From: Streptomyces himalayensis subsp. himalayensis
Lineage (GTDB): Bacteria > Actinomycetota > Actinomycetes > Streptomycetales > Streptomycetaceae
DNA length: 62,030 nt
Assembly: GCF_013778455.1 (NCBI RefSeq)
Contig: NZ_JACEHE010000038.1
Location: forward strand, 1-62,030
Direction: 5' to 3'
Positions 16,362-24,083 of the stretch are shown piece by piece. Position numbers and translations under genes: made by a program. Each line of letters begins with the position of its first letter. Position 1 is the stretch's first letter. Below the pieces are notes generated by a model. It was not told the origin of the DNA. It worked only from the letters and a program-made list of their open reading frames with translations, and searched no databases.

Positions 16362-17477
16362 TCAGCCCCCGAGCTCCCTGTGGCGGGCCCGCAGCCGCGC
16401 CGCCCCCTCCTCCGTCGGCGACCCGTACAACCGCAGCCGCGAGATCCCTCCGTCCGGGAAGATGTCCACGCGCGCGTGCGTGCCGACGACCGGGGTGTCC
16501 AGGACGAAGCGGTGGTTGGTGTCGGGCTGGAGGCGGGTGCGCGGCAGGACCTCCGTCCAGTCGCCGTTCTCGCCGTCCTTCACCGCCACCGAGGCCCACC
16601 CCGCCGCGTTCCCCTTGAGATACGCCGTGTCGATCTCGATCGTGCGGATCTCGGACTGGGCGGCCAGCCGGTACCGGATCCAGTCGTGCCCCTGGTCGCG
16701 GCGGCGGCGGGTCTCCCAGCACTCGTGCATCGCCCGCGCGCGGCCGGGCTGGATGGTGTTGGTGGCCGGCGAGTAGAAGAGGTTCGACGCGTCCTCGGCC
16801 TGGCCGCCGTTCTCCAGCGCGACGACGTCGAACGTGCCGAGGGCCGCCAGCCACCGAGGATCGGGCACTACCTCGCCGTACACGCGCAGGCGTGCGATGC
16901 CGCCGTCGGGGTGCTGGTTGACCCGCAGATGCGTGAACACCTGCTCCACGTCCACGGCGAATCCGTTGGCCGCGTGACCGCCGACGGCCGTACGCGGCAC
17001 GAGCGGCGTCCACTTCACATCGCCGGAGAGGAGGTCGTCCGGCGAGGGAGCACCGGGCACGGACACGGCCTCCACCGAGACGGCCGCCGGATAGTTGCCG
17101 CGGAAGTGCGCGGTGTCGACGACGATGCCGCGGACGATGCCGGGCGCGCCCAGGCGCACCAGGGCCCAGTCGTGGTCGTCGCCGGTCGGCCAGGGATGCT
17201 CGGCGGAGGCGCCACGGCGGCGGCGGGTCTCCCAGCCGTCCATGATCTTGCCCTTGTGCCCGAAGCGCTCCGGGTCGAACTCGGCGCGCTCGGGCACCAG
17301 CAGATTCTCGCGCTGGGCGAAGAACTCGTCGTTTGCGGCGATCACTCCGGCGCCGAGCCGGCGGTCCGCGAGATTGGCGTACCGCACGAACGGGAAGTCG
17401 GCGGTGCGGTAGTCGGCATACGGGTCGCCGCCGCCGTAGGGGCTGGCGTCGCCGGTGAAGCGGGGAATCGCCGTCAC
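16362..17477 (-). CDS. alc: Allantoicase
   Basis: Hydrolyses allantoate to ureidoglycolate and urea in purine breakdown. It has 371 residues with two homologous allantoicase domains, visible from the duplicated motif: GWETRRRRGASAEHPW near residue 100 and CWETRRRRDQGHDWIRYRL in the second half, each followed by a GNYPA/GNAAG loop. The start is the GTG at 17477 (VTAIPRFTGD), with AGGAAG upstream; sequence before it is repetitive and does not belong to the family. It is downstream of allantoinase but separated by 466 bp of repeats, which is unusual for genes of one pathway. Confidence 0.95.
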   Translation of the reverse strand: MTAIPRFTGDASPYGGGDPYADYRTADFPFVRYANLADRRLGAGVIAANDEFFAQRENLLVPERAEFDPERFGHKGKIMDGWETRRRRGASAEHPWPTGDDHDWALVRLGAPGIVRGIVVDTAHFRGNYPAAVSVEAVSVPGAPSPDDLLSGDVKWTPLVPRTAVGGHAANGFAVDVEQVFTHLRVNQHPDGGIARLRVYGEVVPDPRWLAALGTFDVVALENGGQAEDASNLFYSPATNTIQPGRARAMHECWETRRRRDQGHDWIRYRLAAQSEIRTIEIDTAYLKGNAAGWASVAVKDGENGDWTEVLPRTRLQPDTNHRFVLDTPVVGTHARVDIFPDGGISRLRLYGSPTEEGAARLRARHRELGG

Positions 17478-17564
17478 GGTGATCAGGTCTTCCTTTCCAG
17501 GTGCCGGCCGGTTGGCCAGGGGGTGCCGGGGCAGGTGCCGTGCCACCGGCTGCGGATGCCCGGG

Positions 17565-17880
17565 GCCGATCCGGGCGGCCACCGCCGAATTCGGGCGGGA
17601 ACGGCCGATCCGGGCGGGAACCGCCGATCCGGGCCGCGAGCCACCGATCCGGACCAGGATCCCCCATCCGGGCGAGAGATCCGAGCCAGGATGCCCCCAT
17701 CCGGGCGAGAGCCCCCGATCCGGGCGAGAGCCCCCGATCCGGACCAGGAGCCCCGATCCGTTCGGGAGCCCCCGATCCGGCCAGGAGCCCCGATCCGTTC
17801 GGGACCACCAAACCCGGGACAGAGTCCCCGACTCGTCCAGGAACCCCCGGCCCGACCGGGAACCCCCGATCCAGGCCGCG
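17565..17880. repeat. Degenerate tandem repeat array (about 20-bp units) between allB and alc
   Basis: About fifteen units are recognisable by the heptamer GATCCGG (or ATCCGGG) spaced roughly 20 bp apart, with linkers such as GCGAGAGCCCCC, ACCAGGA and TTCGGGA. Units become less regular towards 17880. The array fills most of the 466-bp gap between the two allantoin genes, and no gene is visible inside it. Confidence 0.75.
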
Positions 17881-17943
17881 GGCGCGAGGCATGCGGGGGT
17901 ACGGACGCGTGCCCCGATGAGCAGGGCACTGGCGGCCGATGCG

Positions 17944-19281
17944 TTACGGGTGCCGTGTCAGAAGCTGTCCTCTCGGCTCGCTGAAGTCGCCGTCGGCCAG
18001 GATCCGTTCGCCCCGCAGCCATGTCGACTTGACGACACCGTGCAGGGTCCTGCCCGCGTACGCCGTGACCTGGTTGCGGTGGTGGAGCTCGGCGGGGTCG
18101 ACGGTGAAGGTCTCATCGGGCGCGAGGACGGCGAAGTCCGCGTCGCGGCCCGCTTCGATGGCGCCCTTCCGGGAGAGCCCGGCCAGCTCCGCCGGAGCCG
18201 TCGCCATCCAGCGGACGACGTCCTCGAGCGTGTGCCCGCGCCGACGGGCCTCCGTCCAGATGGCCGGGAGGCCAAGCTGGAGCGAGGAGATGCCGCCCCA
18301 GGCGGTGGCGAAGTCGTCCGTCTTGAGGTCCTTGGTGGACGGGGAGTGGTCGGAGACGATGCAGTCGATCGTGCCGTCGGCGAGGCCCGCCCAGAGAGCG
18401 TCCTGGTTGGACGCCTCGCGTATGGGCGGGCAGCACTTGAACTCGGTTGCGCCATCGGGGACTTCCTCGGCGGTGAGGGTGAGGAAGTGCGGACAGGACT
18501 CGACGGTGACGCGTACGCCCTCGCTCCTGGCGGCGGCGATCAGTGGCAGGGCATCCCCGGACGACAGGTGCAGTACGTGCACGCGCGCGTGGAGCCGCTT
18601 CGCCTGTGCGATGAGGTTCTCGATGGCGGTGTTCTCGGCGTCCTTGGGGCGGGACGCGAGGAAGTCCGCGTACTTCTCGCCGCCCTGCTGCGGGGCGGCG
18701 GCGAGCTGGTGCGGGTCCTCGGCGTGCACGATCAGCAGACCGCCGAACCCAGCGATCTCGGCGAGCGACCGTCCGAGCTGCTCCTGGTCGAGCTCGGGGA
18801 ACTCGTCGACACCGGAGGGCGAGAGGAAGGCCTTGAAGCCGAAGACTCCGGCGTCGTGCAGCGGCCGCAGATCCTTGACGTTGTCCGGCAGCGCGCCGCC
18901 CCAGAAGCCGATGTCGATGTGCGCCTTGGTCCGGGCGACCTCCTGCTTCGTACGGAGGTTCTCGGTCGTCGTGGTCGGCGGCAGGGAGTTGAGGGGCATG
19001 TCGACGATCGTCGTGATGCCGCCGGCGGCCGCGGCGCGGGTGGCGGTCCAGAAGCCCTCCCACTCGGTGCGGCCGGGGTCGTTGACGTGGACGTGGGTGT
19101 CGACGAGGCCGGGGAGCAGCACGTCGTCGCCGAGGTCCTCGAGCAGGGCACCGGCGGGCACGTCGGCGTCGTACGCCAGGACTGCCGTGATCTCGCCGTC
19201 GGCGACGGCGACCGAGGCGGCGCTCGTCCCTCCGGGGGTGACGACGCGCGTCGAGCGCACAACCAGTTCGACGTCGGACAC
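17944..19281 (-). CDS. allB: Allantoinase
   Basis: Opens the hydantoin ring of allantoin to give allantoate. It is a cytoplasmic amidohydrolase of 445 residues with a binuclear metal site: HVH in DTHVHVNDPGR (about residues 62-64), the carbamylated Lys in FGFKAFLSP, the later metal histidines in IVHAED and VLHLSS, and the Asp in SDHSPST. The start is GTG at 19281. It is divergent from allR, and a perfect TTCAAC-N5-GTTGAA inverted repeat lies 28-44 bp upstream. With alc and malate synthase it channels purine nitrogen and carbon into urea, glyoxylate and malate. Confidence 0.96.
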   Translation of the reverse strand: MSDVELVVRSTRVVTPGGTSAASVAVADGEITAVLAYDADVPAGALLEDLGDDVLLPGLVDTHVHVNDPGRTEWEGFWTATRAAAAGGITTIVDMPLNSLPPTTTTENLRTKQEVARTKAHIDIGFWGGALPDNVKDLRPLHDAGVFGFKAFLSPSGVDEFPELDQEQLGRSLAEIAGFGGLLIVHAEDPHQLAAAPQQGGEKYADFLASRPKDAENTAIENLIAQAKRLHARVHVLHLSSGDALPLIAAARSEGVRVTVESCPHFLTLTAEEVPDGATEFKCCPPIREASNQDALWAGLADGTIDCIVSDHSPSTKDLKTDDFATAWGGISSLQLGLPAIWTEARRRGHTLEDVVRWMATAPAELAGLSRKGAIEAGRDADFAVLAPDETFTVDPAELHHRNQVTAYAGRTLHGVVKSTWLRGERILADGDFSEPRGQLLTRHP

Positions 19282-19308
19282 CCGAGCCCCTCTCGCCCAT
19301 CCGCCAAA

Positions 19309-19325
19309 TTCAACGTTCTGTTGAA
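19309..19325. promoter_or_regulatory. Probable AllR operator: TTCAAC-N5-GTTGAA
   Basis: A perfect 6+5+6 inverted repeat in the allB-allR gap, close to the allB start. Its size and symmetry suit an IclR-family dimer. A second candidate, TTTCCACCAAGTGAAA at 19422-19437, lies nearer allR and resembles the palindrome upstream of malate synthase (21800-21814). Confidence 0.6.
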
Positions 19326-19421
19326 GGAGTCTTCACTTCCGGTACGGGCACGTCAAGACCACACCGTGCGGCGGTGAGCCGCCACGATCCCGCACCCGAG
19401 CCCATGAAACCACCCTCGACG

Positions 19422-19437
19422 TTTCCACCAAGTGAAA
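19422..19437. promoter_or_regulatory. Second candidate AllR site, nearer allR
   Basis: TTTCCACCAAGTGAAA has imperfect dyad symmetry (TTTC...GAAA) and shares TTCCAC and a following GAAA with the malate synthase upstream palindrome. It lies 77 bp from the allR start. Confidence 0.4.
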
Positions 19438-19513
19438 TTAGACTTCCGTGACTCAGGAGGGCGGGAAACCGCCGGGTAGGCTGCTGCCCTCCCGCCCGTG
19501 AAAGGACTGCGCC

Positions 19514-20317
19514 GTGCCGACGTCCAGCGCCAGCACCACCGACGCCTCCAAAGCCCAAGCCTCCAGCGGTGGTGTCCAGTCCCTCGAGCGCGCCTTCGAT
19601 CTGCTCGAACGGATGGCGGACGCGGGCGGCGAGGTCGGGTTGAGCGAGCTCTCCGCCAGCAGCGGGCTGCCGCTGCCCACGATCCACCGTCTCATGCGCA
19701 CGCTGGTCGCCTGCGGATACGTCCGCCAGCAGCCCAACCGCCGCTATGCGCTCGGCCCCCGGCTGATCCGCCTCGGCGAGTCCGCTTCGCGGCTCCTCGG
19801 CACCTGGGCCCGCCCCTATCTCGCACGCCTGGTCGAGGCGACCGGCGAGACGGCGAACATGGCGCTGCTCGACGGCGACGAGATCGTGTACGTGGCGCAG
19901 GTGCCGTCGAAGCACTCGATGCGGATGTTCACCGAGGTCGGCCGCCGGGTGCTGCCGCACTCGACGGGTGTCGGCAAGGCGCTGCTCGCCGACATCCCGG
20001 CGGACGAGGTGCGTGCACTGCTCGCCCGCACCGGGATGCCCGCTGCGACCGAGAAGACGATCATCACGCCCGAGGGCTTTCTCGACGCGCTCGAAGAGGT
20101 CCGCCGCCTCGGCTACGCCGTCGACGACAACGAACAGGAGATCGGCGTCCGCTGCCTCGCGGTGTCCGTCCCCGACTCCCCCACCGCGGCGGCGATCTCC
20201 ATCTCGGGCCCGGCAGGGCGCCTCACGGACGCGGCGACGGAGAACATCGTGCCTGTCCTTCAGCAGGTGGCGGCGGAGCTGTCGGAGGCGTTGGCGAGTT
20301 CCGGGCCGGCGAACTGA
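19514..20317 (+). CDS. allR: IclR-family regulator of allantoin degradation (AllR)
   Basis: Repressor of 267 residues. After a Ser/Ala-rich N-terminus, a winged helix-turn-helix begins at GVQSVERAFDLLERM (about residue 20) with recognition region LPLPTIHRLMRTLVACGYV. The C-terminal IclR effector domain (VLPHSTGVGKALLAD to AAISISGPAGRLT) binds a small acid, glyoxylate or allantoin derivatives in known AllR proteins. Identity rests on its position divergent from allB and next to alc. It probably represses allB and, from shared operator-like sequence, malate synthase. Confidence 0.88.
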   Translation: MPTSSASTTDASKAQASSGGVQSLERAFDLLERMADAGGEVGLSELSASSGLPLPTIHRLMRTLVACGYVRQQPNRRYALGPRLIRLGESASRLLGTWARPYLARLVEATGETANMALLDGDEIVYVAQVPSKHSMRMFTEVGRRVLPHSTGVGKALLADIPADEVRALLARTGMPAATEKTIITPEGFLDALEEVRRLGYAVDDNEQEIGVRCLAVSVPDSPTAAAISISGPAGRLTDAATENIVPVLQQVAAELSEALASSGPAN

Positions 20318-20392
20318 GCGCGTGGGCCCTTGGGGCCCGACCGGCACATGAGGTGCCCAACCACCGGCCTCAGGCCGGGCGCCGAGGCACGG

Positions 20393-20731
20393 TCACCTCC
20401 GCGGCCTCCGCGGCTCGCCGAACAGGTCCACCGCGTTGCGGACCTCCGCAAGGCCCGCCGCCAGCGCGCTCACCGAGCCGATCGCGCCCGCGATCAGCAG
20501 CAACGAGCGGCGCAGCCGCGGGGTTTCCGGGACGCCGCTCACGGCCATCGCTGCCAGGGCCGCCAGTTCCTCCTCGGCGATCCCACGGTCCGGGAACTCG
20601 GCCGGATGCGCGGCGAGTTCGCGCCGCAGCCGGGACACGGCGGTACGTAACTCCATCACCCGCGGGTCCTCGTCGCTGCCGGTCAATGGCCTCTGCCCCA
20701 CGCTCCGCAACACGGCTCTCCCCCCTCGCAC
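20393..20731 (-). CDS. Small protein of the DUF5955 type
   Basis: 112 residues, function unknown. The N-terminal half is helical and charged (ELRTAVSRLRRELAAHPAEF), and a C-terminal hydrophobic stretch (RSLLLIAGAIGSVSALAAGL) could be a membrane helix or the buried helix of a small bundle. I recognise it as the small conserved actinomycete protein found next to the allantoin genes, from memory. A start about six codons later (VLRSVGQRPL) is plausible. Convergent with allR, with hairpin-forming GGGCCC and CCGGCCT/AGGCCGG sequences between them. Confidence 0.6.
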   Translation of the reverse strand: MRGGRAVLRSVGQRPLTGSDEDPRVMELRTAVSRLRRELAAHPAEFPDRGIAEEELAALAAMAVSGVPETPRLRRSLLLIAGAIGSVSALAAGLAEVRNAVDLFGEPRRPRR

Positions 20732-20852
20732 GTCCTTGTGCGCGTTTCTGCCTCGTCACCCCTGGGCGATGGTCGGACGCCGGGGGACGCGGGCCAGTAA
20801 ACCGCCACCCGAGCGGTGGGCGCCACCACATAGACGGAATCCGAAGGGACTT

Positions 20853-21686
20853 ATGGGTACACGGCTGCGATATGCAGGGGGCATGACGCGGCGACGGGAA
20901 ACAATCGAGACCACCTGGACGATCGAGACGGCGGGGATCATTGGGGCCACTGGGACCATCTACACCACCGACACCAATGACTCCATCGACCCCGGCGACT
21001 CCAACGACACCCATGACTCCATCGACCCCGGCGACTCCAACGACACCGGCGACTCCATTGAGACCATTGACACCACTGAGACCATCGACACCACCTGGGG
21101 CAGCGATATCGGCGGCCTGCTGCTGGCTGCAGGCGGCGGCCGACGGCTGGGCGGACGCCCCAAGGCGCTGCTCGAACGCCGCGGCCGCCTACTGGTCGAG
21201 CACGCGGCGCGCGTGCTCCGCGAAGGCGGCTGCACGCGCGTGCACGTCGTACTGGGCGCGCAGGCCGAGGCGGTCCGGGAACGTGCGGAGTTGACCGATT
21301 GCGTACTGGTCGAAAACCCGCAGTGGGAGCAGGGCATGGGCTCCTCACTGCGGGTGGGGCTCGCCTCCCTCGCCGGGACGGGCGCGCCGGCAGCGCTCGT
21401 CTCGCTCGTCGACCAGCCGGGGATCGGCCCGGAGGCAGTGGCGCGGGTGCTGGCCGCGTACGAGTCGCCCGCCACGCTGGCGGCCGCCGCGTACGGCGGG
21501 AAACGCGGCCATCCCGTGCTGTTCGGCTCCGACCACTGGGCCGGAATCGCGGCGAGCGCGGCGGGAGACCGTGGGGCGCGCGCCTATCTGCAGGCGCACA
21601 AGGACGCGATCACGCTGGTCGAGTGCGGGGATGTCGCAGAGCCGTACGACATCGACACGGTGGCCGACTTGGCGCGCCTGGAGTGA
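20853..21686 (+). CDS. MobA-like nucleotidyltransferase with a repetitive N-terminus
   Basis: About 277 residues. The C-terminal 190 residues are an NTP_transf_3 (MobA/MocA-like) domain: GGLLLAAGGGRRLGGRPKALL is the nucleotide-binding signature, LVSLVDQPGIGPEAV carries the metal-binding Asp, and GHPVLFG is a family motif. Relatives transfer CMP or GMP to molybdopterin, which would suit the molybdoenzyme xanthine dehydrogenase of purine breakdown. The first 80-90 residues are Asp/Ser/Thr-rich repeats (DSIDPGDSNDT) outside the fold. The ATG at 20853 is chosen for its GAAGGGA ribosome site; no start codon lies close to the catalytic domain. Confidence 0.75.
   Translation: MGTRLRYAGGMTRRRETIETTWTIETAGIIGATGTIYTTDTNDSIDPGDSNDTHDSIDPGDSNDTGDSIETIDTTETIDTTWGSDIGGLLLAAGGGRRLGGRPKALLERRGRLLVEHAARVLREGGCTRVHVVLGAQAEAVRERAELTDCVLVENPQWEQGMGSSLRVGLASLAGTGAPAALVSLVDQPGIGPEAVARVLAAYESPATLAAAAYGGKRGHPVLFGSDHWAGIAASAAGDRGARAYLQAHKDAITLVECGDVAEPYDIDTVADLARLE
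20979..21050. repeat. 36-bp tandem repeat inside the nucleotidyltransferase 5' end
   Basis: Two near-identical 36-bp units (from 20979 and from 21015) encode DSIDPGDSNDT twice and are flanked by shorter ACC/GAC/ATC triplet-rich sequence reaching 21090. The frame is preserved. Confidence 0.75.
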
Positions 21687-21702
21687 CGGCGCCACGTGAC
21701 AG

Positions 21703-21782
21703 CGATGAGGGCCACATGACGACGATGAGAGCCACATGACGTCGATCAGGGCCGCGCTATGTCGATGAGAAGACTCTCGACA
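21703..21782. repeat. 20-bp tandem repeat, four units, upstream of malate synthase
   Basis: Units at 21703, 21723, 21743 and 21763 start CGAT(G/C)AG and share GCCACATGAC in the first two. They decay towards the promoter. With 21783-22006 they make up the 320-bp gap before aceB, which holds no gene. Confidence 0.6.
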
Positions 21783-21799
21783 TCAACAAACGATTGAAC

Positions 21800-21814
21800 T
21801 TCCACAATGAGGAA
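21800..21814. promoter_or_regulatory. Palindrome upstream of malate synthase, candidate AllR site
   Basis: TTCCACAATGAGGAA has six of seven complementary pairs about its central base and lies about 190 bp upstream of the aceB start. It resembles TTTCCACCAAGTGAAA in the allB-allR gap. From memory, AllR has been reported to control malate synthase in S. coelicolor; binding here is inferred. Confidence 0.45.
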
Positions 21815-22006
21815 ACTAGTATCCACTTCTGCAGGCCGCGACACACGCCGGCCCGGCCCACCCGGCCGTCCACCGCAGCCCTGGCACGCTCTGCCGTTCC
21901 GTGCGCACCATGGAGGCGCCACGCGGCGGAGCGGCCGGGCGGCACCGTCCGACGCCCGTGAACCCCGAACCCGGCAGCTCCCGTTCGCTGAAGGAAGTGA
22001 CAGCTC

Positions 22007-23632
22007 ATGTCCGCACCAGCGCCGTCCCCGCTGGCCATCGTCGACGCCGAGCCCCTGCCCCGGCAGGAGGAGGTCCTCACCGACGCGGCGCTCGCCTTCG
22101 TGGCGGAGCTGCACCGCCGGTTCACCCCCCGGCGCGACGAGTTGCTCGCCCGCCGCGCCGAGCGCCGCGCCGAGATCGCCCGCACCTCCACGCTCGACTT
22201 CCTCCCGGAGACGTCCGCGATCCGTGAGGACGATTCCTGGAAGGTCGCCCCGTCTCCGGCAGCGCTCGACGACCGCCGCGTCGAGATCACGGGCCCCACC
22301 GACCGCAAGATGACCATCAACGCCCTCAACTCGGGCGCGAAGATCTGGCTTGCGGACTTCGAGGACGCATCGGCCCCCACCTGGGAGAACGTGGTCCTCG
22401 GCCAGCTCAACCTCACCGACGCCTACGAGCGCCGCATCGACTTCACGGACGAGAGCACCGGCAAGTCGTACAAGCTGAAGCCCAACGAGGAGCTGGCAAC
22501 CGTCGTCATGCGCCCGCGTGGCTGGCACCTCGACGAGCGCCATCTGAAGGACGAGAGCGGCCGCGCGGTGCCGGGCGCGCTGGTCGACTTCGGCCTCTAT
22601 TTCTTCCACAACGCCCAGCGCCTGCTCGACCTGGGCAAGGGCCCGTACTTCTACCTCCCCAAGACGGAGTCGCACCTGGAGGCCCGCCTCTGGAACGACG
22701 TCTTCGTCTTCGCGCAGGACTACGTCGGCATCCCGCAGGGCACCGTTCGCGCGACCGTCCTGATCGAGACCATCACGGCGGCGTACGAGATGGAGGAGAT
22801 CCTCTACGAGCTGCGCGACCACGCCTCCGGGCTGAACGCGGGCCGCTGGGACTACCTCTTCTCGATCGTCAAGAACTTCCGTGACGGCGGCGCGAAGTTC
22901 GTGCTTCCGGACCGCAACGCGGTGACGATGACGGCCCCGTTCATGCGCGCGTACACCGAACTCCTCGTCCGCACCTGCCACAAGCGCGGGGCGCACGCCA
23001 TCGGCGGCATGGCGGCCTTCATCCCGTCCCGCAGGGACGAGGAGGTCAACAAGGTCGCCTTCGAGAAGGTCAAGGCCGACAAGGACCGCGAGGCGAACGA
23101 CGGCTTCGACGGCTCCTGGGTCGCGCACCCGGACCTGGTCCCGATCGCGATGGCCTCCTTCGACGCCGTCCTGGGCGACCGGCCGAACCAGAAGGACCGC
23201 CTTCGCGAGGATGTGGATGTCAAGGCCGCCGACCTGATCGCCATCGACTCGCTCGACGCGAAGCCGACGTACGCCGGTCTCGTCAACGCCGTCCAGGTCG
23301 GCATCCGCTACATCGAGGCCTGGCTGCGCGGCCTCGGCGCGGTCGCGATCTTCAACCTCATGGAGGACGCCGCCACCGCCGAGATCTCCCGCTCCCAGAT
23401 CTGGCAGTGGATCAACGCGGGCGTCGTCTTCGAGAACGGCGAGCGCGCCACGCCGGAGCTGGCACGCAAGGTCGCCGCCGAGGAGATCGCCGCGATCCGC
23501 GCGGAACTCGGCGAGGAGACCTTCGCGGCCGGCAAGTGGCAGCAGGCCCACGACCTCCTCCTGAAGGTCGCGCTCGACGAGGACTACGCGGACTTCCTGA
23601 CCCTGCCGGCGTACGAGCAGCTCACCGGCTGA
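22007..23632 (+). CDS. aceB: Malate synthase A
   Basis: Condenses glyoxylate with acetyl-CoA to malate. It has 541 residues, the usual length of the A-type enzyme. Visible family segments include DFEDASAPTWENV, VMRPRGWHLDERH, PKTESHLEARLWNDVF, GTVRATVLIETI (containing the catalytic-core Arg and Glu), GRWDYLFS and GGMAAFIPSR. The start is the ATG at 22007 after GAAGGAAG. Its position beside the allantoin genes suggests it disposes of glyoxylate from ureidoglycolate rather than serving only the glyoxylate shunt; no isocitrate lyase is in the window. Confidence 0.97.
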   Translation: MSAPAPSPLAIVDAEPLPRQEEVLTDAALAFVAELHRRFTPRRDELLARRAERRAEIARTSTLDFLPETSAIREDDSWKVAPSPAALDDRRVEITGPTDRKMTINALNSGAKIWLADFEDASAPTWENVVLGQLNLTDAYERRIDFTDESTGKSYKLKPNEELATVVMRPRGWHLDERHLKDESGRAVPGALVDFGLYFFHNAQRLLDLGKGPYFYLPKTESHLEARLWNDVFVFAQDYVGIPQGTVRATVLIETITAAYEMEEILYELRDHASGLNAGRWDYLFSIVKNFRDGGAKFVLPDRNAVTMTAPFMRAYTELLVRTCHKRGAHAIGGMAAFIPSRRDEEVNKVAFEKVKADKDREANDGFDGSWVAHPDLVPIAMASFDAVLGDRPNQKDRLREDVDVKAADLIAIDSLDAKPTYAGLVNAVQVGIRYIEAWLRGLGAVAIFNLMEDAATAEISRSQIWQWINAGVVFENGERATPELARKVAAEEIAAIRAELGEETFAAGKWQQAHDLLLKVALDEDYADFLTLPAYEQLTG

Positions 23633-23644
23633 ACCACCGCCCGC

Positions 23645-24079
23645 TCAGCGCTCCGAGTGGCCCAGGCTCTTGTCCGGTGCCACTCGGTCGCGGACCAGGC
23701 GCTTCACGGCCGTCGGTTCGGGGAAGCCCTGCTCGCGGCGGTCCCAGATCACCTCGTCGTCGACCCGCACCACGAAGACGCCCCCCGTGCCCGGCTTGAG
23801 GGCGAGTTCGGTCAGCTCGGTCTCGAAGGTGGTCAGGAGCTCCTGGGCCAGCCAGGCAGCTCGCGGCAGCCAGCGGCACTGGGTGCAGTACTCGATCTGG
23901 ACCCGGTGGCCGGTGGCCGCCGGTGATCCAGTATTCGCGGATGATCCCGTGTTCGCGGATGATCCCGTGTTCGCGGATGATCCCGTGTTCGCGGATGATC
24001 CCGTGTCAGCGGGTGACTTGGTGTCCGATGATGCGTCCTGGGATGACTCCGGGGATGACGATGATGACGACGACGTCAA
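23645..24079 (-). CDS. SelT/SelW/SelH (Rdx) family protein with repeat N-terminus
   Basis: 144 residues. The C-terminal 85 residues are a thioredoxin-like Rdx domain: EYCTQCRWLPRAAWLAQELL has the CxxC redox pair (Cys in place of the animal selenocysteine), and GGVFVVRVDDEVIWDRREQGFPEP is the family core. Role presumably thiol redox; no substrate is known in bacteria. The first 55 residues are Ser/Thr/Ala repeats (four SSANTG blocks) not typical of the family. It starts 4 bp after the HipA-like gene and is probably co-transcribed with it; convergent with aceB, 12 bp apart. Confidence 0.87.
   Translation of the reverse strand: MTSSSSSSSPESSQDASSDTKSPADTGSSANTGSSANTGSSANTGSSANTGSPAATGHRVQIEYCTQCRWLPRAAWLAQELLTTFETELTELALKPGTGGVFVVRVDDEVIWDRREQGFPEPTAVKRLVRDRVAPDKSLGHSER
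23931..24002. repeat. 18-bp tandem repeat encoding the SSANTG blocks
   Basis: Four head-to-tail units (23931, 23949, 23967, 23985), the last three identical, followed by a degenerate fifth. The length is a multiple of three, so copy changes keep the Rdx frame intact. Confidence 0.88.
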
Positions 24080-24083
24080 CGGT

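Noticed and set aside
17565..17880. CRISPR array or coding repeat protein
   Set aside because: Units are degenerate and about 20 bp without unique spacers; frames through it give only low-complexity peptides.
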